64,000 nucleotides of DNA from Hypholoma sublateritium FD-334 SS-4 (GCA_000827495.1 KN817524.1:622262-686261); one strand, 5' to 3'. Shown: positions 1 through 12,855, counted from the stretch's first letter. A program made the numbers and translations. Notes: a model not told the origin generated them from the sequence alone.

Positions 1-572
1 TTCACTACGAGATGCAGGTCAATGGGACACATGGAGATGGCTGTGAGGAAAGACGGCGTGAAAAGAGTCGACTTCTTACGAGGCAAACGGTGGTTCAGAG
101 GAATCACGTTAACAAGCGATCCCAAGGTCCTGAAATTCCATGTCACAGCTTAGCTATCTTTTACTCTTTGTTCTCCGTTGGTTTTCCAACACAGGACATG
201 ATTTTGTATGCACATTACGCATTTCCCCACTCGAAAGATATTCGAATTTTCACTTGATTTTGACTATTACTTACGCTCCCAATACGCTCCATCACTGGAA
301 TCCGAAAATCATTTGTATACTTTATACTTAAGTACATACGTGGCAACGACGAAGCGACGTTGAGGTGCGGGGTTGTTCAATTATAAACAGTGTATTTGCG
401 GATCAGGGACCCGATGGCGGATGGGCCCTTGGCATTTTTCCGGCCGATCGCAATCTTATCACCCGAGTCATGTTCGAGTAACATAAACTCTGGAAAAACT
501 TTGAGCTAAGGTCAACCGTCACACTCGTTCTTCTCTCCACTTTGACTCCTTCCTTCGTAATACCCGTCAAAT
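1..572. other. Upstream region of asparagine synthetase, no gene recognised
   Basis: I see no convincing coding exon here; the short open frames have no recognisable motif. The last 170 bases precede the asparagine synthetase start. They hold an ATGACTC core (reverse strand, about 466-472) and a TGACTCC at about 543, both resembling partial Gcn4/AP-1 half sites. Fungal asparagine synthetase genes are often under general amino acid control, so these are plausible but unproven sites. Confidence 0.35.
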
Positions 573-2820
573 ATGTGCGGAATATTCGCAGCCCATGGCC
601 TCGAAAAGCCTGCGAACGACAGGGTTCGCTACATCGCTTGCTCAAAAAAGCAGCGCCATCGTGGTCCTGATTGGTCGGGGTGCTATGTTGGCCAAGAGTC
701 TGTATTGGTCCATGAGCGTCTCGCCATTGTTGGAGTTGGCAAGTCTGCTCTTTCACTTGAATTCCGTTATTAATACTCCTGCAGACACCGGTGCTCAGCC
801 CCTGGTCAGCGAGGACGGCAAGGTGATCCTTGCCGTTAACGGAGAAATCTACAACCACATTGCCCTTCGTGCAAGCGTTGGCCCGGATGTCAAGTTCAAG
901 ACGCATTCCGACTGCGAGGTCATCATTCCATTGGTGTGTTCCCTGCTACAAAGTATGATATCCCTTCTTATCGCTTGTCACAGTATCGCAAGCACGGCAA
1001 AGAGCTATGCCATCTTCTCGACGGCATGTTCTCCTTCGTCCTCCTCGACGAATCCGTTTCCCCTGCACGAATCATTGCTGCACGCGACCCTATTGGAATT
1101 ACAACTTTATACCAAGGCTGGAGCTCCAAGCGGCCGGGCGCTGTCTTCTTTTCGTCGGAACTGAAGACACTGGTCGAAGAGTGCGATAAAATTATCTCCT
1201 TCCCCCCTGGACACGTATATGACAGCAGCGACAACTCAACGACGCGGTACTTCAAGCCGACGTGGTGGAACGGTGATCTGGATGGCCCCGAGGCCACTAT
1301 ACCTACGGCGCCCGCCGATTTGACGCGCATCCGCGAGACGCTGGAGGCCGCCGTGCGCAAGCGCCTGATGTCTGAGGTACCATACGGCGTGCTCCTCAGC
1401 GGCGGACTGGACAGTAGCTTGATCGCTGCTATCGCTGCCCGAGAGACGGAGAAAGTGTCCCAGGCCCAGTACGAGCTGCGCAAGAAGAAGCTGCAGGAGG
1501 CAGTCAGCGGCCCCTCGACGCCAACTGGCAACCTGATCAACGAAGAAGGTAAGAATATTTGCACGCTAGTTCGAGCGAATGCTAAAATTAGTAAAGCTAC
1601 GCTTGCTGCGTGGCCTCAGCTGCACTCGTTCTCGATCGGTCTTGAGAACTCGCCTGACCTAATCGCTGCCCGGAAGGCGGCGCATTACCTCGGAACGGTG
1701 CACCACGAGTATGTCTTCACTGTCCAGGAGGGCCTGGACGCGATCCCCGAGGTTATCTACCACCTCGAGACCTACGATGTGACAACAGTCCGTGCGAGCA
1801 CGCCGATGTATCTCCTGAGCCGTAAAATCAAGGCCATGGGTGTGAAGATGGTGCTCAGTGGCGAGGGAAGCGACGAAATTTATGGAGGTCGGCTACACCT
1901 CCTACATAAAAAGTATTGCCATTCTAACAAATATTCAAGGCTACCTATACTTCCACGCCGCCCCAGATCCAGCCTCATTCCACCAGGAGTGTGTCCGTCG
2001 CGTGAAGAACCTCCACACCTCTGACTGCCTACGCGCTAACAAGTTCGTTCTACTATCTCACAATTAGCCATCATATCCCTGACTATTTTAAAAAGGTCAA
2101 CGATGGCCTGGGGTCTCGAGGCTCGCGTTCCTTTCCTTGACAAGGCTTTCCTGGAAGTGTCCATGAACATCGACCCTAAAGAAAAGGAGTTCACCAAGGG
2201 TGCAAGCCAAGAAGTCGATGCAGATGGATGCCCTAAGATGGAAAAATACATTCTGAGGAAGGCGTTTGACTGTGCGCCCGGCGGAAAGGTATAGAGATCC
2301 AAGACCACCGTCACAATAATATCACTTATTATTATATGAACAGCCGTATCTTCCCCGCTCGATTCTGTGGCGCCAGAAAGAACAATTCTCAGATGGCGTC
2401 GGCTACTCCTGGATTGACGGGTGAATGACACGTATTCTTTTCGAAATACCATCTGACATCCAGATAGAATCAAAGAACATGCCGAACAGAGTGTTTCTGA
2501 CGAGGACTTCGCCAAACGCGCAGAACGGTGGTCGTTCGATGTGCCCGACACTAAGGAAGCTTATCTTATTCGTGATGTCTTCGATGGTATGCCCCACTTT
2601 AGACCGACCTTGACTGACTGCTCAATGATGGCCACTCTTTCTAGGCCTTTTCCCTTCAGAAACCGCAGCCAAGACCGCTGTTCGGTGGGTACATAAATTT
2701 TCCTGCCTGGTACATCTTTTAATTGTTTTCAGGTGGATACCTCGCGGTGATTGGGGTTGTGCCGCCGACCCAAGTGGGCGCAGCGTCAGCATCCACAACG
2801 CAGCATACGGAACAGATTAA
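573..2820 (+). CDS. ASN1: Asparagine synthetase (glutamine-hydrolysing)
   Basis: Makes asparagine from aspartate, glutamine and ATP in the cytosol. The frame opens with MCGIF, so Cys2 is the glutaminase nucleophile after Met removal. The N-terminal class II amidotransferase domain continues with RHRGPDWSG and NGEIYNH. The synthetase domain has the PP-loop SGGLDSS near 1400-1420 and [10 protein letters not shown] split by an intron near 1888. The C-terminal part runs from ARVPFLDK to a final exon ending in AAYGTD and TAA at 2818-2820. At least seven introns interrupt it. Intron 1 (739-784) begins with GCAAGT and is a GC-AG intron: only that boundary joins GVDTGAQPL in frame. The gene converges on the Rho GEF downstream, whose stop is 339 bp away. 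Identity is very secure; the exact ends of middle exons are by eye. Confidence 0.95.
739..784 (+). other. GC-AG intron in asparagine synthetase
   Basis: The exon ends GTTG and the intron starts GCAAGT and ends TGCAG, 46 nt in all. No GT donor nearby restores the frame into the conserved segment after it. GCAAGT is the consensus for the rare GC donor class. Confidence 0.75.
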
Positions 2821-3158
2821 TTGGCAGATCCTGCGAGCGGAATAAACGAGTGTGATGTTGATACAATGCAATCTAGTTAGAAGGTCGTAAATATAAGTAA
2901 AAAGAATGCGCTGTAGTAAATATTGGGTTGATGGAAGGGTAAACGGTGCTCCTATTCAAGGCGGAGAAATTTCTTTTGCAAGAAAATCAATAAAGAGCGG
3001 GTGGCATCGACACAGAGGACATGATCATGAAGAATAACAGGCGTGAACGACAGATAACGAAAAAACAAAAACAGGGGAATAATGACGGGTAATAGCGTAG
3101 GAGGATATATATGAAGGTAAAAAGCAGACAACACAGGACACGCGGAACCGGTGGCGCT

Positions 3159-6100
3159 TCACGCGCTATTATTGAGGGAGGGATCGTTGGCGAGCATCTG
3201 GCGGTACAGACCCACGCCGGAGTCCTCCGAGGGCGCGGGGGACGCGATGGGGCTTTTGGGCCCGGTAGGCGTCCGCGTCGCCGTCGTGGGGCTCGCCGCC
3301 GACGTATTTCGTGATCGTTTCGTGACAGGGGGTATAGGGGACCGCGTGCTCGTGTCCCACGCGGGGCGCGTAATCGTCGCGCGGGCGTAGTTCGGGCTCT
3401 CGTCGGACGGCGGTGGCGGGCGCCGCGGGGTTGGCGTCACGCTCTGTATGCGGCGGCTGGCGGGGCGCGCGTGCGTCGAGCCGTCCGAGACGAGGCGCGT
3501 GCCGAACTTCGCGTTTGCGGATGACTCGCGCCCGTAGGACGCGACACCGCCGCCGCGCCGTGTAGCAACGACTGCGCGTCCTTTCAGCACGGGCTTTTGC
3601 ACTGTAACCTTATCTGCGCCCCAGTAGGAGAAGCTCATCTTACTCTTCTTATCCGAGTCGTCTGAGTCGTCGCCATTATCCCGCTCATCATCATCCGGGA
3701 GCGGTATGATCTTAGGCTGGCTGGATAATGCTTGCGCCCGGAGTTTGTCCATGCTAAATGATGCGCGTTGAGAACCAGTGTACAACAGGTATCAGTTGAG
3801 ACTTACTCTTCCATGGACACAACACCTTCTCGTGGTTGCAACACATCTCCAATGGCCCAAGTCTCAATCTAAAGCGAAGTCAGATATTATTTCACAATAG
3901 TGCATTGCGCGATCTTCACCTTGAGAAACTTGTACATATTTCGAGGTTTTGCCGTCGAGTTCCGACGACCCGTAGTAGCATACTTCGCCTTTCCCTGCAG
4001 TTCTGGCAAAGACGTCGTGCGGGAGTTCGTGGATGCCACTAAGGGCAACGACGTCGTCCCAGTGCGCTGACACTGCAGGACGACATCGTTGAAGACGACA
4101 AACCACAGATCCTTCTTTCCGCCGAGCCCGCTTGACTGCAGCACGTCACTCAGCCGCTTGAACGACGCCTTGCCCCTGACACCCTTTGCATTGACGACGG
4201 GCGGCGGGGAGGCGGGCTTCGGCGTGCCAAGGGGGCTCAGGCCCAGACTGCATGACCTCTCTTCGATGAGCACGCGCGATGGCTTGGGCAGTGCGAGCTG
4301 CCGGACTTTATCGAGGCCTTCGATGCGCGCGAAGACGTCGCGCGTCTTGTCGCGCTCTTCCTTCTGTATCTTCTCGTCCTCGATGCTGCGCACGATGTTC
4401 TCGACCTCCGCCACCATTTGCAGCGTGCTCTCGTACTCGAACGTGCTCGGGTCGGTGTGGAAGAGTAGGTTCTGGAAGAGGAGGGGGTACTTGAGGAGGC
4501 GCTGGAATGGCTTCGAAAGTGTGATGGCCAGCCCGGTTTCGCCCTTTTCGGACGCGTTTTCTTCGAGCTTTTGCAGGACCTTGCAGACCTTCTGCCATTC
4601 CGCCGTGTCTTGCTTCTTTGGCTTCTTCGTTGAATGGTTCGATAAGGCAGCGTCGACTTGTTCTAGAGCCCGTTCAAGATGCAGTACATAGGTGGCGTAG
4701 CCATGGAAAATGTCCGACTGACAAGCCGTATTAGTCGTCCACGCGCACTCCTGACAATGTGGGAACTTACATTAGACACAAAAACATCGGCAAGAGATCG
4801 AACGAGAGGAAATTGGTCGTCATATCGCTTCTTCAGCGCCTCCGATAACCGCTTGTGCCCATCAAAAACACCGCTATCGATGACCTCGAGGCAAATTCGC
4901 AGATCTTCGGGTAGCTGATGAGGCGCAATGGCATTGCCGAGAATCCCATCCGCCGTCGTCTGGCTTTTTCGGAGCTTCCTGAGCATGCCCTTATTCGGCG
5001 AGTCTGACTGGCCTTGGCTGTATTTTCGATGTCGATCACGGTCCTGCTCCTGTTCAACTACCGACTGACGCCCCAAAGAATGCGTGGAAGCAGAAGGTTG
5101 GTTGCGGGGCGCGACAGGAAGAGAATGATGAGAACGAGACGGGAAGGGTACCGAAGTACCACTTACGCGACCCGTCGAGCGTGTTGGCTGGAGACGGTAG
5201 GGAGATCGAGGGTGGTCATTCCTCGACGTGCTACTCGTTCCCGGTCTTCTCGACGAGTCATACAGTTGTCCAGCGCGGTCGGCTGCTTCGTCTTCCTCGT
5301 CGGTTTCTGGTAAATCACTGTCAATATTAGGCGTATCTTTCGGCCGAGGGGATGCGGACGAAAGAGGAGGGTTCATCGAGGGTGTCGGAGACATGAACCG
5401 GGCTGCAATGGGCGGCAGGTCATCAAGCGACTCGAAAGGAGAGTCTGTTCGGTAGTACTCGTAGTCGAGGTTGGGAGTTGAAGCCACAGAGGCATTTGTC
5501 AAGGAATAAGGGTGAAGCAACGGATCAATAAACGTGTCTTTCATCTTATGCAACTCTTGAACATATCTTCGACAGAGTGATAAGTGACTCAGGGCCTCAT
5601 ATACAAATTGATGTCCCACCTTTCTTCACTTGAAATAATTTCAAAAAGCACTTCTTGGCGTGTGCGCTCGCGCGATCCAATATTAGAAACAAGGTCATCC
5701 TCCGTCACCTCGCTCCAGGATTGGGCGGAGAGTATGCGACTACCACTCGTATTATTGGACATTTGAGAATAAGGAGTACCAGAACGAAGAGACTGGGCTG
5801 ACGGTCCGTCAAATGATTTCTGAAGGTATGGCGAACCCGTCCGCGTCGACGTCGCTTTAGAGGTGGTTGGGTAGTTCCCTCCAACATCGGTCTTGGATGA
5901 TGAGGCTCCCATGGAGATAGATGTTCGCGGCTCCTTACCATAGACAGCTTGGAAACGCGATGCTGTTGTTTTCAATGGAACGACATTGGGCGGGCTGGAG
6001 GCGGTAGCCGCGGGCGCTGAGGGAAGGGCCCGATCAAAGTCGACAGGGGTTTGGGGTGGAGAGAGAAAAGCAACTTTCTTCTGGACGTCGAGCGCGGTGT

Positions 6101-6509
6101 TTATATTGGGACCGTTCCCTGCACCGTTCATTTTGCGGGGGTTGCGAGTGACCGATTCGGACGTGTTTGTAGATGATTCTTGGGAGCTCTCCTCTGCTTG
6201 AAGAGGCACTGCCGCTGCCTTGGGAGTTGGAACGCTCTGGATAGAATTAGCATCGCCTTGAGAGGGAGACGGGGAAGACTGGATGGCGGGCAAGGGTCTC
6301 GATAGCTGGGAGGAAAGTTGGGATGGGACGAGTTCTGGGAGAGGTTTGAAGGACGCTGGGATTGTTGAGGTCGATGTGGGGCGCGGGGAGTCTGACTGAG
6401 GGGGCCAGGAGGGCAGGGGCGGGAATTTCTCCTTGGGCACGGTCGGAGGGTCGCGATCCTTGTCCTTTGCCCCACTGCCGATGTGCAGGCGGTGGAAAAA
6501 AGCCTTCAT
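3159..6509 (-). CDS. Rho guanine-nucleotide exchange factor (DH-PH)
   Basis: Expected to activate a Rho/Cdc42-type GTPase at the cell cortex. It starts with MKAFFHRLH at 6509, followed by a Ser/Pro-rich disordered N-terminus of about 280 residues. The DH domain begins at RQEVLFEIISSEER, and after an intron (about 5586-5635) continues YVQELHKMKDTFIDPLL. It is then interrupted by roughly 190 residues of low-complexity sequence and resumes at LPEDLRICLEV, then HLERALEQVDAAL and LSKPFQRLLKYPLLFQNLL, the conserved late DH helix. A PH-like segment follows (KKDLWFVVFNDVVLQC, NMYKFLKV, then SFSYWGADKV), and a basic, Pro-rich tail ends at 3159. The total is near 950 residues. It is divergently transcribed from the methyltransferase gene, 161 bp apart. 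I cannot assign a subfamily. Confidence 0.85.
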
Positions 6510-6670
6510 TGGCACAGAGACCTGTCCTGGAGGACGGTGATGGACTCTGGGACGGCGGGGAGCAGACAGGGGAGATTGGAGATGAGGACGACGTTGCGCG
6601 CGGACACCACGAGGCTGCACGGAGGTTGGCACGGGCAACGTCCTTTGATCCAAACAAACCCCACTTGAAC

Positions 6671-7512
6671 ATGACGTCGTCCCAGCCGGCGCACCGCACA
6701 AAACACGTCCCCGTCCTCCGCTGTCCCTTCAACGCCTGCACATTCAGCTTGACGCAGCTCGCAGATGGCGTCTCCAACGGCACCGCGCTCTGGCTCGGCG
6801 GCCAGTGTCTCGCAATGTATCTCGCAGACACACACCCAAAATTCGCCAACAAACATCGCCGTCCACGCGCAATAGAACTCGGAAGTGGCACCGGCCTCAC
6901 TGCGTGCGTGCCAGCTCTTGCCCTTCCCCTTTTGCTCATCTCGCGTCCAGCCTCGCCCTGAGCTCTCTGGGCTGGGACGTACTCGCCACCGATATTCCAC
7001 ATGTGATATCCTCTGTTCTCGCAAAGAACATCAGCGACAACCTTTCCGCCCTCCCAATCGGTTCTGGAATAATCCAAATTCGAGAACTCGATTGGTCTGT
7101 GCCTCCAGAGAACTGGACCTGGGATCACGAGCTTGTCATTGCCTCTCATTCTGAGCAATCCTCCGCGGCGCCGACCCCCGCCTTGCTCCAGCCTCCCTTC
7201 GACCTTATAATTTCGGCGGACACAGTCTATTCTCCAGAGCTTGTTCAACCCATGCTACGCACACTTCATGGACTTTGTACAGCGTCGTCCTCAGCTTCCG
7301 CTACTGCTCGCCCCCCTCAAATTATCCTCTGCGTCGAACGACGTGATCCTGTGCTCCTTGATCGTCTTCTGGCTGATGCCAAGGAGAATTGGAAGTTTAC
7401 TGTTGAAAGGATACCCCATAAAAAGCTCGTCAAAGTCGTTGAAAAATCCTTTCAATGGGATAGATCAGATTGGGAAGGTATCGAACTCTGGAAGTTCAAA
7501 GCGAATCAGTAA
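6671..7512 (+). CDS. METTL21-type (seven-beta-strand) protein methyltransferase
   Basis: A SAM-dependent methyltransferase, probably of a protein lysine. After the start MTSSQPAHRT the sequence has LTQLADGVSNGTALWLGGQ, then motif I AIELGSGTGLTAL, formed across an intron at about 6905-6953. Next come LGWDVLATD (acidic SAM-binding residue), the post-II segment DLIISADTVYSPELV, and a C-terminal strand ending LWKFKANQ with TAA at 7510-7512. The length is about 265 residues, normal for the family. Yeast relatives methylate elongation factors (EFM proteins), but the substrate here cannot be read from sequence. It shares a short divergent promoter with the Rho GEF. Confidence 0.8.
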
Positions 7513-7823
7513 GCGACTTGCCAGTAAGCACAATGATCCGTACACGAATTTGCTGTCTTCCAATGATGTACTGATTTGATTCGGTGCAGAGAAATCGTAC
7601 CTTTTCATGGTGGTCATTTCCGTTCAAAATGTATAATTTGAACCCAGGGTAAACTTATTGAAAGGGTTCGATCTTGGGAGACCATTCGTTGTTATATGAA
7701 AGTAGCTTCAAGTGTGCAACGAGTAAAATCATGCGGTAATATTTTTATACGCCTTTGCAAGCTAACTTTTCACGAGGGCTAGCGTTTTATCAAAGCCATG
7801 CGTTTCCTATATTCGAAGTGCCT

Positions 7824-8344
7824 TCAGTAAACGAGCCATCCGCTTCGGAGAGGTAAACTTACCAAGTCCTTCCATGTTTCTTTTTCCTCATTCTCAGTTT
7901 GCAGTTGGTATAATTGCATAAACCCTTTGAACCTGAACAGTACAAAGTCAACAACTTGTAATCAAAGAACTTTTTAGCGACATACGTGAGGTTGTTATCG
8001 TCCGTAACATCAAAGAATTCTATCACTTCCTCCTTCGTTTCGTCAGAAAAAGGCTCTCCGTTCGTCGCCAGAGCCCATTTCTGTAGGTCCTCTTCTGCAA
8101 AGTACGCATTGGGCGGCGGTACCAGCAGTTCGTTATCGGGTGTGACGGACTGATCCACCTTCGGGGTGCAGTATTTGGCAAATATGTGCTTCAGGCATAT
8201 CTCGAACTACGCGATCGGGTGTATCGTTCAGCCTTTGGACGTCTTGCAGGCGCACAGAGTGGATCGCACCTGGTCCGTGATGGCGCCTTCGTCGTCTAGG
8301 AGCAGTGAGCTGGGCAGATTTTGCGGTGCTTCGTCGTCGGACAT
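7824..8344 (-). CDS. Small acidic EF-hand protein
   Basis: A protein of about 130 residues built from three exons. Exon 1 starts MSDDEAPQNLPSS at 8344 and is cut by a donor after ITDQ. Exon 2 covers VPPPNAYFAEEDLQKW and KEEVIEFFDVTDDNNLT. After a short intron with donor GTATGT, exon 3 gives FKGFMQLYQLQTENEEETWKDL and ends TGA at 7824-7826. The loop DVTDDNNLTFKGF has EF-hand spacing, with Asp at 1, 3 (Thr) and 5 positions weakly conserved, so calcium binding is plausible but not certain. It is head to head with PRP28 (188 bp between starts) and convergent with the methyltransferase. I do not recognise the named family. The first intron (about 130 nt) is the weakest part of the model. Confidence 0.6.
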
Positions 8345-8532
8345 AGTATTAGGTACAATCAGTGAAAGAGGGTTTCGAGTGCGTCGTTTCGTGCGATATC
8401 CTGTGCGCGTCGCGGGTACAAAGAGAAATGGGCGAAGTGGCAGAAATTATACCGTTCCCAAAATGGAAGTGGCACAAATCATAAGCGTGCACACGCACAA
8501 ACATCGCGCTGACTGACTCTCTCATTACCGCC

Positions 8533-11360
8533 ATGAACGGCCACCGTTCAGAACCGCTTTCCATCGAGAGTCTTCTGCAGAAGCAACGCGAGGAGAAGGA
8601 GGCGGCATCCAAGGTAAGCATTTGTCCGCTATGGCGCCTAGAGCCCTACTGACTTGCCCCCAGCCCAAGTTCCTGTCGAAAGAGGAGCGTGCTAAACTTG
8701 CCATAGCGAAGCGGGCGCAGGAGATTCGGGAAGAGAGGGAGCGCACGGAGGCGTCCCGGCACGACCGCGAGGTGCTCGAGACGCAGGCCGACGAACTGGC
8801 GCAGCGGGAGCGGAACTCCAAGTATGGAGGCGGCCGATGTTAGTGCTTTCAGTGCTTCCTTCCAGTGGGTTTTGTTCTCATTGATCTGTGTTCCCTTTCT
8901 TCTATCCTGCATATACCAGATCAAGACAGGGACCGCGACCGTAACGATCGAAACGACCGCAATGATCGTAATGACCGCAATGACCGGTCGGGCAGGCGGG
9001 ACGGCCCTCGAGGCGGCCGGCAGCAGCCTCCTTCAGACGACAGGCGCCCGCGCGAGGGCTTCCAGAATGTCCCAACTGCCCCGCGCGCCGAGCGCAGCAA
9101 CGCGCCCACCAGAACCGGTACCCCATCAACGCCCGCGGGCGTCTCCTCGTCGGGATCCATGGGCCCGCCCGCCGCGCCCACGCTGGATCCCACGGGCTCG
9201 GCGGAGTACACGCCGCCGATGACGGACACGGACCTGTCCGCGATCCGCTCGCGCTACCTCGGCGTCGACAAGAAGAAGCGCAAGATCCGCAAGATGAACG
9301 ACCGCAAGTTCGTGTTCGACTGGGACGCGCAGGACGACACGTTCGCGGCGGACTCGCCCGTCGCGGTGGGCAGCAACCGCCAGGGCGCGCAGGTTATGTT
9401 TGGGCGCGGGCGACTCGCGGGGATGGACGATGGTGGTGGGAGTGGGCCGCGTAAGACGTCTAATGGGCCGCATGCGGTACATTTGGCAGACGCAATGGAG
9501 AGGCGGAATGCTGCGAAGGCGGGCTATGACGACAGGCATTGGACGGAGAAACCGCTCGACGAGATGAAGGAGCGCGATTGGCGTATCTTCAGAGAGGATT
9601 TCAGTATCTCTGCGAGAGGTCCGTGTCTATTTTATTGCCTAGCTCAACACACTACTAATATTCCAGTTTCATTCAGGTGGCTCAATCCCTCATCCGCTGC
9701 GCTCATGGAAAGAGTCCACAATTCCCGAGTCGATTTTGGAGTGCATCGACTCTATTGGCTACAAAGAGCCTTCGCCCATCCAACGGCAGGCCATTCCAAT
9801 TGGTCTCCAGAATCGCGATATCATTGGTATTGCAGAAACCGGTTCCGGTAAAACTGCTGCCTTCGTCATTCCTATGCTGGCCTTTATCTCGAAGCTGCCG
9901 CTCTTCACCGACGATAATCGGCATTTGGGACCATACGCGCTGATCATGGCGCCTACGCGTGAGTTGGCGCAACAAATAGAGAGCGAGGCGCGGAAGTTTG
10001 CATCTCCCCTGGGCTTCAAGTGTGTGTCCATCGTCGGAGGCGTAAGTAATTTCCTATGCTATCTTATATTATTCATTTTCGCTGACGTCTTTCCTTGTGG
10101 TGTAGAGGGCTGTTGAAGAACAACAATTCAATTTGCGCGAAGGTGCTGAAATTATCATCGCTACCCCTGGTCGTCTAAAGGATGTCATCGAACGCCGTGT
10201 TCTCGTCCTTTCTCAGTGTCGTTACGTCGTCATGGATGAAGCCGATCGTATGGTGCATCTTGGATTCGAGCCTGATCTGACATTCATCTTGGACGCACTC
10301 CCGAGCGAGGCGATGGCGGGCGAAGACCAGGGAGAACAAATGGACGTCGACGGTGAGACTGTCGTCAAAAAAGGACGCACGCGCGTCACCACTCTGTTCT
10401 CTGCGACCATGCCGGCAGCTGTCGAGCGTCTTGCGCGGAAGTATCTCAAGAAACCGGCTATTATCACCATTGGTGAAGCTGGTCGTGCAGTCGACACAGT
10501 CGAGCAACGGGTGGAGTTCGTCAGTGGAGACGAAAAGAAAAAGTACGTGGATTTATACTGTCGGGGGCGCCATTCTAACTGTTTATCTTTTTTTCTAGGC
10601 AAAAGCTTTTGGAAATTCTCAACAGTGGCCAATTCGCGTCTCCAATTATCGTGTTCGTCAACCAGAAGAAAACGGCAGATATGGTCGCGAAGGACCTGTC
10701 ACGCGCAGGGGTACGAAGGTTTTCCTTACCAATTTTTGACTGTCATGTCTGACTGCTTTTGACAGTGGAGCGCATCGACTCTTCATTCGGGAAAAAATCA
10801 AGAACAGAGAGAGGCTTCGCTGCAGGCTCTGCGCAGCGGCGAGGCACATGTCCTTGTAGCCACTGACTTGGCCGGCCGTGGTATCGACGTGCAAGACGTT
10901 AGTCTGGTCATCAACTTCCAAATGGCCAACACGATCGAAGCATATGTGCATCGTATCGGTAAATCCTTGTGTTTCAGTTATCTTTATTATTCCCCATTAA
11001 CCGCTGGATTTTCGCAGGTCGTACTGGACGTGCGGGCAAGATGGGTGTGGCGATAACCTTCCTGACGAACGATGACGATGAAGTTATGTGCGTGCCCTGG
11101 ATTATTGTCTTATCTTCCTCGCCCTTTCTGACCCCGCGCGTTTCATTTATTTAGGTATGATCTCAGACAAGGCACGTATCTTATTCCTGGGGTGATGATG
11201 TGTTATGTTACATGCTAACGATCGGCCCTTCTCTCTATCCACAGAAATTTCGAAGAGCCCTGTGTCCAAGGTTCCTCCGGAGTTGGCTAAGCATGAGGCC
11301 GCGCAACATAAGGTTTCGCGAGAGATGAAGCGGAAGCGAGATGCAGACGATCTGGGGTAA
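8533..11360 (+). CDS. PRP28: DEAD-box pre-mRNA splicing RNA helicase PRP28
   Basis: U5 snRNP-associated helicase that swaps U1 for U6 at the 5' splice site. The N-terminus ([15 protein letters not shown]) leads into an Arg/Asp/Asn repeat region encoded by a 9-nt minisatellite near 8932-8990. Then come the PRP28-specific segment [19 protein letters not shown] and [17 protein letters not shown]. Helicase motifs in order: [13 protein letters not shown] (Q motif), AETGSGKT (I), PTRELAQQ (Ia), TPGRL (Ib), DEADRM (II), SATMP (III), [11 protein letters not shown] (V) and HRIGRTGRAG (VI). It ends [13 protein letters not shown] at 11358-11360. At least seven short introns are visible. The KFVFDWD segment separates it from DDX46 or DDX5-type helicases. 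Confidence 0.93.
8932..8990 (+). repeat. Coding 9-nt minisatellite (Arg-Asn-Asp repeats)
   Basis: Imperfect 9-nt units of the type CGNAAYGAY are repeated about six times and encode RND triplets (NDRNDRNDR) in the disordered PRP28 N-terminus. Such units expand and contract easily, so length variation between strains is expected. Confidence 0.75.
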
Positions 11361-12333
11361 ATGCAGCGCGCTTTGCGCCGTATTATCTCTGGCCGCCTAT
11401 TATTGCAATTACTTCAAAGAATATAATGCGGTTTCTTTCTAAGAGTATGTCCCGAACTTTATTTTTCCATACCTTGTTTTGCAGCATTTCTGACTCAAAA
11501 AGATTCTCCGAGCGTCCTGCATAGAAGACGGCTATTTGTGTGTATCAGTAGAAACCTTCGTGGCGTGGCTACGGCGATGCAAAAATAGTGAAAATCTATT
11601 CGCGCGCTAAATATGTTCTACCAAGTAACAGCATCCTGTCCTTTGCCTGTACGGCATTCGGGTCAGGGGACAGATTTCTCGTTGTATTCGCAAGATCCTG
11701 CCTGGGGAAGCGCAGCCCAGGGAAGCGCTGGATACACGGCCGGCGGTCAACTGCTGTTTCCTATCCTGTCATATCGTGGTATTCCGTCGCCCTGGCTTCA
11801 TCTTCTGGCGATTCCTGCGCTTTCTGGTGGGGCTCTTCCCATCGCGGTGCAGGCCGCCCATCTGATACACCGACGGTGTCCGCTGGCAAATTCACATGGT
11901 ACGCTACGACTTACGGCTGCCTGTGCAGCCCTCGAGGCCCAGAGGCAGCTGGGCACCGGCACCTGGCTTTTTAAGCTCTTATGAAAGCACCGAATGGAAC
12001 ATCCGCGGATATTGCGCGAAACGACTGGGAACGCGATACCGTTATTATTGTCGGTGCGGGGATCAGGGTGCCTCTTTCAGCAGCGGGTCTATCATTGGCG
12101 ATATCATATGGCCCGCTCGGGCACCTTCTTGGCTGCTCCTCGGAGCCTGTGCGTCGTGCATGGCGCGTCTGTGCGCGAGGGCGCTGCTCGGACCGAACTC
12201 CCTGCGTGCAAGAAATTATGTGCAGGCGCGCACGCCCCTATGTATGGGTGGCGTGTTCGCGCAATGTTCGCCGGCGTTCCCTGGTGTTCTGCTTATCGCT
12301 GCAGCCGAGGCGCGGGGGCAGCTGCATGCATGT

Positions 12334-12353
12334 ACGCACGCACGCACGCACGC
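12334..12353 (+). repeat. (ACGC)n microsatellite
   Basis: A run of about five ACGC units within the GC-rich block. Confidence 0.85.
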
Positions 12354-12835
12354 GCGTCGGACATTCGGATTATTCTGGAAAGACCTGAGGGGGCTTTGGT
12401 GGCCCTACAGGTCAGCGGGTGCGCCGTGCCCGCGCGGCCGATCTGGCTTGACTTAAATTAATGGCGCGTATTAAATAAGTGCTGTGGTGCTATTCGCCTT
12501 TGAGGCGTCTGCGGAGAGCGCCCTGTGTAAGGACATGCTTCGTGCGACTGACTTGGACAGGCATGGGCGCCCGTCTGCCTCCATGTGCCGATAGATCAGT
12601 TATGGTTATGGTTATGTAGATAATCCAGCCGCGCGTGGGCGTGCCCTGGCTGGCCACGCCTGGCTTTTGATAATACTTACATATTCATGTGGCCCTCTGC
12701 GAGCGCGTACTTATGGCTGGCGAGGCGCGCCATTGCAGCCGGCGGGTGGGAATGCGGCACGCGGCACGCCCGCCGGCCGGGCGCGCAGCACAGGCGCTCA
12801 AATACGTCAAAGCTATTCTGCACGCGTCATTTAGG

Positions 12836-12855
12836 GGCGTGGGCGTGGGCGTGCA
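12836..12855 (+). repeat. GTGGGC hexamer run
   Basis: Three near-perfect GTGGGC units. A second copy of the same hexamer run lies on the other side of the kinase gene at about 18419-18438. Confidence 0.7.

Noticed and set aside
6247..7248. 333-codon reverse frame over the methyltransferase
   Set aside because: It is antisense to a clear SAM methyltransferase and to the Rho GEF start, with no motif of its own.
11588..12461. Overlapping forward frames of 120-190 codons
   Set aside because: Three frames are open at once over the same GC-rich sequence, which points to base composition rather than coding.
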